Shown: positions 1 to 5,063 of the stretch, piece by piece
Layout of the letters: each line of letters starts with the position of its first letter
Position numbering within the stretch: the stretch's first letter is position 1
Source: Phycisphaerales bacterium
GTDB lineage: Bacteria; Planctomycetota; Phycisphaerae; Phycisphaerales; UBA1924
Length of the DNA stretch: 5,063 nucleotides
Direction of reading: 5' to 3'
Assembly (NCBI GenBank): GCA_003511945.1
Contig: DOJA01000180.1
Location: forward strand, 298 to 5,360
Translations under genes and position numbers: made by a program
Notes under the pieces: generated by a model
The model's database searches: none
The model's input: only the letters and a program-made list of their open reading frames with translations
What the model was told of the DNA's origin: nothing

Positions 1-2568
1 GCGGAAGTGCCGGTGAACTGGTGCCCGGCGCTGGGCACCGTGCTGGCGAACGAGGAGGTCACCGCCGACGGACGCAGCGAGCGGGGCAACCACCCGGTGT
101 TCAAGCGCCCGCTGCGCCAGTGGATGATGCGGATCACCTCGTACGCCGAGCGCCTGCTCGATGATCTGGTCCCGCTGGACTGGCCCGAGCCGATCAAGCT
201 CATGCAGAGGAACTGGATCGGGCGCAGCGAGGGTGCGTGGATCGACTTTGACTGCGCCAAGCGCCGGCTCCGCGTCTTCACCACGCGCCCCGACACCCTG
301 GGCGGGGCCACCTACATGGTCCTCGCCCCCGAGCACCCGCTGGTCGACGACCTGACTCCCGACAAGTGGGGCGCGTCGATCCCTCCCGTGTGGAGGGGCG
401 TGTTCCCGGGGGCGGACGATCTCCGCGCCCGCGGCGCGTCGCCGCGGGAGACGGTGAACGCTTACCGAGCCCACGCTCAGTCGCGCAGCGACCGCGAGCG
501 CCAGGCGGGCGACAAGGCCAAGACCGGGGTGTTCATCGGCGCCTACGCGATCAACCCGGTGAACGGCGCGCGGATCCCGGTGTTCATCGCCGACTATGTG
601 CTGACGGGCTACGGCACGGGCGCCATCATGGCCGTCCCCGCCCATGACACGCGCGACTTCGAGTTCGCGCGGGCGTTCGATCTGCCGATCCGAGATGTGG
701 TCTACCCGCGCGTGGTGCTGGCGATGTCCCACTACGCCCGCCACGCGGCCTCGGACGAGCAGCGCGGCTCGCAGTGGGTGGCGGTGCTGGCCGACTTCCT
801 CGCCCTGCTCACGACCAGCGCCGCCGGGCCGGAGGGCTTCGCTCACGCGCTGGCCAGCGTGCGCGACCGGCGCAGGGCGCAGCCCGACGCCCCTGGGGTG
901 GCGTGCGAGATGACGCCCGAGGTCCTTGCGCAGATCCCGGGCGGTCTGGGCGAACGCCGTGGCGTGACCCGCGGCTCGTGGATCGAGACCCTCGAGTCCA
1001 TGGGGTTCGATTCGTTCGACGACTTCCGGCGGTGCTTCGACGACGGGGCCTTCTACGCCCGCTGCGGCGCGGCGTTCACCGCAGAGGGCGTCGCGGTGAA
1101 CTGCGAGCCCATCCTGGGGCTGCCGACCGACCTCGCCAGGCGCCGGATGGGCGAGTGGCTGCACGCGCAGGGGCGCGGGCGCCCCGCGGTGCAGTACAAG
1201 CTGCGTGACTGGCTCTTCAGCCGCCAGCGATATTGGGGCGAGCCGTTCCCGATCGTCTACCGCGAGGACGACGAGCACGGGGCGTTCCCGATCGCGCTGC
1301 CCGAGTCCGAACTCCCCCTGACGCTGCCCGACATGGACGACTTCCGCCCGGTCGCGGGGGACGATCCCACCGCCGCCCCGCGCCCGCCCCTGGGGCGCGC
1401 GGCGGACTGGGCGCGGGTCACGCTCGACCTGGGCGACGGTCCCAGGCCCTACCGGCGCGAACTGAACACCATGCCCCAGTGGGCGGGGTCGTGCTGGTAC
1501 TACCTGCGCTATCTCGATCCGGAGAACAGCGCGCAGTTCGTATCGCCCGAGGCGGAGCGGTACTGGATGCGCCCCGGAGAGGACGGCCAGTCTACCCCCG
1601 GGTCGGGCGGCGTGGACCTGTATGTGGGCGGCGCGGAGCACGCGGTGCTGCACCTGCTCTACGCGCGGTTCTGGCACAAGGTGCTCTTTGACCTGGGTCA
1701 TGTGAGCACGGTCGAGCCCTTCCACAAGCTGTTCAACCAGGGCTACATCCAGGCGCCCGCGTTCACCGACGAGCGCGGCGTGTATGTCGAGGCGACGCAG
1801 GTCGTCGAGCAGCCCGCGGGGAGCGGCCGGTTCGTGTTCGATGGGCGGCCCGTCCAGCGCGAGTTCGGCAAGATGGGCAAGTCCCTCAAGAATGTCGTCA
1901 CGCCCGACGATGTGTGCGAGGAGTACGGCGCCGACACGATGCGCCTGTACGAGATGGCCATGGGCCCCCTCGAGCAGAGCAAGCCCTGGAACCCGCGCGA
2001 CATCGTGGGCGCGTTCCGCTTCCTGCAGCGCGTGTGGCGCTCGATGATCGATGAAGAATCGGGAGCGCCCCGCGTCTCCGATGCCCCGCTGGACACGGAG
2101 TCCGAGCGCCTGCTCCACCGGACGATCGAAGGGGTGCGGCGCGACATCGAGGGGCTGTCGTTCAACACCGCCATCTCCAAGCTGATCGAGCTGAACAACC
2201 ACTTTGTCAAGGCGTACGCCGAGGCGCTGTTGCCGCGGGCCGGCGCCGAGGCGATGGTCCTGATGGTCGCGCCCTTCACGCCTCACTTCGCGGAGGAGCT
2301 GTGGTCGCGTCTGGGGCGTGCGGGGTCGGTGGTCCGCCAGCCGTTCCCGCGGGCCGACCCGGCGCTCCTGGCGGAGGAGCGCGTCGAGATCCCGGTGCAG
2401 GTGCAGGGGAAGGTGCGCGGGCGGATCGTGGTGCCCGCGGGGGCGAGCGCCGCTCAGGTGGAGGCCGCGGCGCTGGCGGATGAAAAGGTGGCCGCGTTCC
2501 TCGCGGGCAAGCCGGTGCGCAAGGTCATCGTGGTGCCCGGGAAGATGGTGAACATCGTCGCGGGCTGA
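1..2568 (+). CDS. leuS: Leucyl-tRNA synthetase, N-terminally truncated by the window edge (855 residues present)
   Basis: Cytoplasmic class I synthetase that charges tRNA-Leu with leucine and edits mischarged tRNA. The frame is open from base 1; the residues before the GTG at 7 (AEV before PVNWCP) fit the family, so that GTG is internal. By comparison with E. coli LeuRS about 150 residues are missing, including the HIGH motif. Visible in order (window residues): VNWCP at 5-9; MQRNWIGRSEG at about 69-79; the CP1 editing domain with TTRPDT (94-99), GTGAIMAVPAHD and its conserved Asp at 219; RQRYWGEPFPI from 408; SCWYYLRYLDP (497-507); GGAEHAVLHLLYARFWHK; the KMSKS-loop variant KMGKS (624-628); the anticodon-binding helical domain with APFTPHFAEELW from 757; and the C-terminal tRNA-binding domain from about 793 (VQVQGKVRG, VRKVIVVPGKMVNIV). 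Oddities are a large insertion at about 237-357 and loss of the zinc-knuckle cysteines. The gene ends at TGA 2566-2568. Identity is certain; the start lies outside the window. Confidence 0.98.
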   Translation, partial: AEVPVNWCPALGTVLANEEVTADGRSERGNHPVFKRPLRQWMMRITSYAERLLDDLVPLDWPEPIKLMQRNWIGRSEGAWIDFDCAKRRLRVFTTRPDTLGGATYMVLAPEHPLVDDLTPDKWGASIPPVWRGVFPGADDLRARGASPRETVNAYRAHAQSRSDRERQAGDKAKTGVFIGAYAINPVNGARIPVFIADYVLTGYGTGAIMAVPAHDTRDFEFARAFDLPIRDVVYPRVVLAMSHYARHAASDEQRGSQWVAVLADFLALLTTSAAGPEGFAHALASVRDRRRAQPDAPGVACEMTPEVLAQIPGGLGERRGVTRGSWIETLESMGFDSFDDFRRCFDDGAFYARCGAAFTAEGVAVNCEPILGLPTDLARRRMGEWLHAQGRGRPAVQYKLRDWLFSRQRYWGEPFPIVYREDDEHGAFPIALPESELPLTLPDMDDFRPVAGDDPTAAPRPPLGRAADWARVTLDLGDGPRPYRRELNTMPQWAGSCWYYLRYLDPENSAQFVSPEAERYWMRPGEDGQSTPGSGGVDLYVGGAEHAVLHLLYARFWHKVLFDLGHVSTVEPFHKLFNQGYIQAPAFTDERGVYVEATQVVEQPAGSGRFVFDGRPVQREFGKMGKSLKNVVTPDDVCEEYGADTMRLYEMAMGPLEQSKPWNPRDIVGAFRFLQRVWRSMIDEESGAPRVSDAPLDTESERLLHRTIEGVRRDIEGLSFNTAISKLIELNNHFVKAYAEALLPRAGAEAMVLMVAPFTPHFAEELWSRLGRAGSVVRQPFPRADPALLAEERVEIPVQVQGKVRGRIVVPAGASAAQVEAAALADEKVAAFLAGKPVRKVIVVPGKMVNIVAG
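709..1071 (+). other. In-frame insertion of about 100 residues in the LeuRS CP1 editing domain
   Basis: The segment lies between two conserved editing-domain landmarks: AFDLPI, just after the HDTRDFEFA motif, and AFTAEGVAVN, which corresponds to the usual AYTGEGxxxNS motif. In typical bacterial LeuRS I recall about 20-30 residues there; here there are about 121. The frame is unbroken and codon use is as GC-rich as in the rest of the gene, so it is real protein and not an intron or a frameshift. It looks mostly helical (VVLAMSHYARHA, WVAVLADFLALL, WIETLESMGF, DDFRRCF) and contains two cysteines near its end. Its role is unknown. Whether it is shared with other planctomycetes I cannot test here. 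Confidence 0.7.
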
Positions 2569-2578
2569 GCGGATGGGT
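2569..2578. other. 10-base gap between convergent stop codons
   Basis: The leuS TGA (2566-2568, +) and the PDZ-protein TGA (2579-2581, -, seen as tca on the plus strand) are separated by ten bases. There is no room for an intrinsic terminator and no U-tract is visible nearby on either strand. Transcripts must end inside the opposing gene, by Rho or by collision, and would overlap at their 3' ends. The gap itself is seen directly; the termination mode is inference. Confidence 0.85.
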
Positions 2579-3832
2579 TCAGGGGCGCTCGATCGCGCGG
2601 CGCTGGAGGAACTCGCGCTCGGCTTCGATCTCGCGCGTCAGGTCCGCGATCTGCTGGCGGAGCTGGTTGACCGCTTCGAGCTCCTGCTGGGATTGCGCCT
2701 GCATCCGAGCGCGTTGGGCCGGGGTGACGCCGTCCCGCTGGAGCAGCATCCGCAGCCGGTTGGCGTTCAGCGTGCGCCGCTCCATCTCCTGCTCGATCGC
2801 GGTGAGCAGTTGCCTGCGCGGGTTGCCCGCGGCTTCCTGCTCTCCGACAACCATGGGCCGCAGCCCGGGCGCCCCGCCGCGCTGGATCACCCGCGCCAGC
2901 CCGAGGGCTTCGCTGGGGCGCGACATGGCGACGCGATCGCCCGCGTTGAACCACTCCGTCAGCGCGGCTTCGTTCGCGCCCGGGGCGTCCCCCGCGAGCC
3001 GGAGGCGGGCCCGGTCCATTCGAGTCGCGCGAGCGGGTCGGGCTGCTTCGCCCAGCCCGCCCCCGGGAGCGCCGGTGGTCAGACCGTCGTCGCCGGCGGC
3101 CCCGCCCAGGCGCTCCAGCCGGACCTGCCAGGCCGCTTCGAGCGCATCGAGCCCGATCTGCTGCGCGCGGTCAAAGTCCGGGCGGAGCAGGGCATCGAAC
3201 GAGCCCAGGGGCACATCGATGGTCAGCTGCTCCACGCCGTCGCCCGGGCCTTCCGGCTCGGTGCGCCGCTGAACGGTGATGGTCACAACCTCGCCCGGGT
3301 CGCGGGAGCAGACCATCCGCCGCGTCGCGCTGGTGAAGTCGATCGAGCCGCTGATGGGAACACCGTCGATATCAAGGATGACATCGCCCGGGACGAGCAG
3401 GCCCGCGTCACCCGCAGGGAAACCCTTGTGAACTTGTTGGATCAGCACTTCGGGTCCGTTGGGCTGGCGCTGCGCGAAGGAAATGCCGATCGCTCCGCGC
3501 GAGGACTCGAAGAACAGCCGGCGCAGCGCCGAGAGCACCCGCGCCCGCGCCTCCGGCGAAGCGCCCTCTCTTGAAACCTCCTGGACCAGCCGCCGCTCAA
3601 TCTCCGGCCATTGCGACGCCGACCCGCCCGCGCGGAGCGCCCCCAACGCGCTGTGCAGGGCCTCGGACGCCTCCTCCCGGTCCGCGAATGACTCGGCGCC
3701 CAGCCGTTGGACGCTCGACGCCACATCCAGCGCGGGCGCGGCGGCCTCCGACGGGTTGGGCCGCGCGGCGGCAGCGCCGGCGATCGCCAGGAGAGCCGCG
3801 GCTCCGATCGTGCTCCGCACCACCGTCGTCAT
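2579..3832 (-). CDS. Exported PDZ-domain protein with C-terminal coiled coil, function unknown
   Basis: A 417-residue protein of unknown function. A Sec-type signal peptide is visible: MTTVVR, then a hydrophobic Ala/Leu/Ile core, with likely cleavage after A23. Residues 38-112 are helical with an LGAESFADREEASEAL pattern and a PEARARVLSALRRLF helix, resembling the HEAT-like repeats common in planctomycete proteins. Residues about 113-190 form one PDZ domain of the bacterial HtrA/RseP type (GFPAGDAGLLVPGDVILDID at 137-156, then GVPI). An Ala/Gly/Pro/Arg linker follows (242-285), then a long charged helical region (340-412) with heptad-like spacing, probably a coiled coil. No protease triad or other catalytic motif is seen, so it may be a peptide-binding adaptor or scaffold in the periplasm. 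The ATG at 3832 is chosen over the longer frame to 3913 because it has a good ribosome site and opens a signal peptide. It lies 49 bases downstream of the phosphotransferase, probably in one transcript. Confidence 0.88.
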   Translation of the reverse strand: MTTVVRSTIGAAALLAIAGAAAARPNPSEAAAPALDVASSVQRLGAESFADREEASEALHSALGALRAGGSASQWPEIERRLVQEVSREGASPEARARVLSALRRLFFESSRGAIGISFAQRQPNGPEVLIQQVHKGFPAGDAGLLVPGDVILDIDGVPISGSIDFTSATRRMVCSRDPGEVVTITVQRRTEPEGPGDGVEQLTIDVPLGSFDALLRPDFDRAQQIGLDALEAAWQVRLERLGGAAGDDGLTTGAPGGGLGEAARPARATRMDRARLRLAGDAPGANEAALTEWFNAGDRVAMSRPSEALGLARVIQRGGAPGLRPMVVGEQEAAGNPRRQLLTAIEQEMERRTLNANRLRMLLQRDGVTPAQRARMQAQSQQELEAVNQLRQQIADLTREIEAEREFLQRRAIERP

Positions 3833-3837
3833 GCCAT

Positions 3838-3842
3838 CTCCT
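3838..3842 (-). promoter_or_regulatory. Ribosome binding site of the PDZ-protein gene
   Basis: On the minus strand AGGAG is followed by a five-base spacer (ATGGC) and the ATG at 3832. This near-consensus Shine-Dalgarno site decides the start in favour of 3832 over the in-frame ATG at 3913, which would overlap the end of the phosphotransferase gene and put 27 Arg/Pro/Gly-rich residues ahead of the signal peptide. Confidence 0.8.
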
Positions 3843-3853
3843 ACCGGCTCGCC

Positions 3854-3865
3854 CCGCTTGCGCGG
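3854..3865 (-). other. Short GC hairpin with GCAA tetraloop in the intergenic gap
   Basis: On the minus strand CCGC-GCAA-GCGG forms a perfect four-pair stem with a GNRA-type loop. It sits 11 bases upstream of the Shine-Dalgarno site in the 49-base gap between the phosphotransferase and the PDZ gene. No T-tract follows, so it is not an intrinsic terminator. In DNA this GC-rich such a small stem can arise by chance, and no regulatory role is shown. Confidence 0.25.
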
Positions 3866-3881
3866 CGTCTGAAGAACCCGC

Positions 3882-5063
3882 TCACGCCACCAGGCGGGCG
3901 ATCCGCTCGCCATGAGACTGTAGCCACCGGACCTTCCGCTGGACCATCCGCAGGATCGGCGGGGCGTCGAACCGTCCGAACCGCCCGGTGGCCGCGATGG
4001 GCAGGGCCGCCTCCGCGATGATCGCCTCGATCATCAGCCACGGCATCGCCCGCAGTTCATCCTGGCTGATGAGCGCCAGGGCCACCGAGTCGTACCCGCG
4101 GCAGAACCGCTTCAGACGCCCCTCGTCGGGCTCGGCGGTCCATTCGTCGGGATCGCCTCCTGTTCGGGTGATGCTGAACTGCAGCGCCCCGTTGGCGACA
4201 TCCACCCCCCGCGGCAGCACCCGGGCGGTGTCGTAGTCGATCACCGCGACGATCTTTGAACCCCGGAAGAGCATGTTGCCGGGGTGCCAGTCGCCGTGGG
4301 CGATCTGGCGGGGCCAGGCGGCGAACCCCGCGTCCTCGACACGGTTCCCCGCCTGGATGTAGGCGTCGCGGAGGAAGTCCGAGATCTCGACCAGCGAACC
4401 ATCGTTCAGCCGGTGCGGGATGAACGCCAGGTTGGGGGGCACGAACGATGCGCGGTGGTAGGAGGTCCCCGGGGGCTCCCAGTCGGGCTTTTCCTCCGCG
4501 AGGATCTTGTGGAAGAGCGCCAGCCCCTGGCCCGCTTCGTAGGTCGCGTGCAGGGACATGTCGTAGGGCTCGCCCCGGACATACTCGAACAACTCGTAGA
4601 TCCGCCCCCCCAGGTTCAGCATCGACAGGGGGGGGTCGGTGTTCCGGACCAGCGCGATCCGGGGCAGCGGGTACCCGGCCTTGGCGAGTTTTCGCTGGAC
4701 CTGGTGGGTGAAGGCCACCTTGACGGGGTCGTCGCGCCCGTGCGCGCGCCGTTTGAGGATGAACGCGCCCTTCTCGCTCTTGATGAGCAGTTTGGGCGAG
4801 TGGCGCGAGCCGCGCCGGAACTCGCGCACCGCGGAGATGACCCCGAGGTCGTAGTTCGACAGCACGATCGCGGCTTCCGAGAGGTCGAAGGTCGTGTGGC
4901 CCAGCGAGGGGTCCGGGTCGTGGAGCGTGCTGGGGCGGTCGGCGTAGGAGGCGCTCAGGTCCGAGGAGCGGAAGTGCGAGAGGGCCGACGAAGGCAGCGC
5001 GGGGGAGGGGTCATCGGCGCCGGGCGGGCTCGCCCGCGGGGCGGAGGCCGAGGCGGGGGCGCT
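3882..5063 (-). CDS. APH/choline-kinase-fold phosphotransferase, start beyond the right edge (393 residues present)
   Basis: A protein-kinase-like small-molecule phosphotransferase (APH family, similar in type to homoserine kinase II, CotS or SrkA), likely cytoplasmic and ATP-dependent; the substrate cannot be told. From the edge, window residues 1-35 are Ala/Ser/Pro-rich, followed by a Ser/Asp-rich segment and DLSEAAIVLSNYDLGVI, where the recognisable domain begins. The N-lobe has FILKRRA with a candidate ATP-binding Lys at 104, then a hinge-like YELFEYVRGEPY. The C-lobe has the Brenner-type catalytic loop HGDWHPGNM (His 256, Asp 258, Asn 263) and the metal-binding VIDYD (Asp 276), so the active site looks intact. 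It ends at TGA 3884-3882. A GTG at 4865 would give 327 residues, but it sits inside the DLSEAAIVLSNYDLGV run, has only a weak GGAA upstream, and the frame stays open with coding-like codons to 5063. The true start is therefore probably outside the window. It is upstream partner of the PDZ-protein gene. Confidence 0.88.
   Translation of the reverse strand, partial: SAPASASAPRASPPGADDPSPALPSSALSHFRSSDLSASYADRPSTLHDPDPSLGHTTFDLSEAAIVLSNYDLGVISAVREFRRGSRHSPKLLIKSEKGAFILKRRAHGRDDPVKVAFTHQVQRKLAKAGYPLPRIALVRNTDPPLSMLNLGGRIYELFEYVRGEPYDMSLHATYEAGQGLALFHKILAEEKPDWEPPGTSYHRASFVPPNLAFIPHRLNDGSLVEISDFLRDAYIQAGNRVEDAGFAAWPRQIAHGDWHPGNMLFRGSKIVAVIDYDTARVLPRGVDVANGALQFSITRTGGDPDEWTAEPDEGRLKRFCRGYDSVALALISQDELRAMPWLMIEAIIAEAALPIAATGRFGRFDAPPILRMVQRKVRWLQSHGERIARLVA
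4605..4635 (-). repeat. Two mononucleotide runs in the phosphotransferase coding sequence
   Basis: The plus strand has seven C at 4605-4611 and eight G at 4628-4635. On the coding strand these are G7 in Leu-Gly-Gly-Arg and C8 in Asp-Pro-Pro-Leu. The frame is intact across both, and family-like sequence continues on either side, so the gene reads as functional here. Such runs are possible slippage or sequencing-error points. Confidence 0.75.

Noticed and set aside
7..9. GTG as start of the LeuRS gene
   Set aside because: The frame is open before it, and the protein would lack the HIGH motif and about 150 residues; it is an internal valine.
1743..2279. Open frame of 178 codons on the minus strand
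   Set aside because: It lies opposite the most conserved part of leuS (KMGKS and anticodon-binding region); its Ser/Arg/Thr-rich composition fits an antisense shadow.
2534..2565. GCCCG...CGGGC inverted repeat near the leuS end as a terminator
   Set aside because: It has only five pairs with a loop of over 20 bases, lies inside the coding sequence and has no U-tract.
2573..3574. Open frame of 333 codons on the plus strand
   Set aside because: It lies wholly opposite the PDZ-protein gene, has Arg/Gly/Pro-rich composition and no recognisable domain, and is a typical shadow frame in high-GC DNA.
3833..3913. Longer start for the PDZ protein at ATG 3913
   Set aside because: It would overlap the phosphotransferase end by 32 bases and add an Arg/Pro-rich stretch before a clear signal peptide; the ATG at 3832 has AGGAG at good spacing.
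1..5063. tRNA, rRNA, CRISPR array, insertion sequence, toxin-antitoxin or defence genes
   Set aside because: No direct-repeat arrays, terminal inverted repeats, transposase motifs or tRNA-like folds were seen; the window is filled by three ordinary-looking chromosomal genes.

Overview
This is an ordinary stretch of a high-GC bacterial chromosome (about 70% G+C by eye, not counted). It holds one complete protein gene and two genes that run off the window edges. The best guess for the source is a planctomycete, possibly of the Phycisphaerae type. Three things point that way. The leucyl-tRNA synthetase is of the sub-type I associate with Planctomycetota and Actinobacteria: the zinc-knuckle cysteines are replaced by GRSERGN...PVFKR, the signature is KMGKS, and the pocket reads NTMPQWAGSCWYYLRYLDP. 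The secreted protein carries an LGAESFADREEASEAL-like segment, a pattern common in planctomycete proteins. The phosphotransferase resembles planctomycete APH-fold proteins as I remember them. The taxonomy is inference from recalled family features, not from a search.

Layout: positions 1-2568 (+) are the C-terminal 855 residues of leucyl-tRNA synthetase (leuS). Its N-terminus, with the HIGH motif, lies before the window. Ten bases after its stop comes the stop of a gene on the other strand, so the two genes are tail to tail. That gene (2579-3832, -) encodes a 417-residue exported protein with a signal peptide, an N-terminal helical repeat-like segment, one PDZ domain and a C-terminal coiled coil, with no visible catalytic domain. 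Upstream of it on the same strand, after a 49-base gap, is an aminoglycoside/choline-kinase-fold phosphotransferase (3882 to beyond 5063, -). Its reading frame stays open to the right edge, so its start is probably outside the window.

The phosphotransferase and the PDZ gene are probably co-transcribed from a promoter outside the window. leuS is an independent housekeeping gene pointing at them. I see no RNA genes, mobile elements, CRISPR arrays, attachment sites or clear intrinsic terminators. Nearly every base is coding. I did not find a convincing new system. The most notable points are a roughly 100-residue insertion in the LeuRS editing domain, the loss of its zinc-knuckle cysteines, and the uncharacterised PDZ/coiled-coil exported protein paired with a kinase-fold enzyme of unknown substrate.
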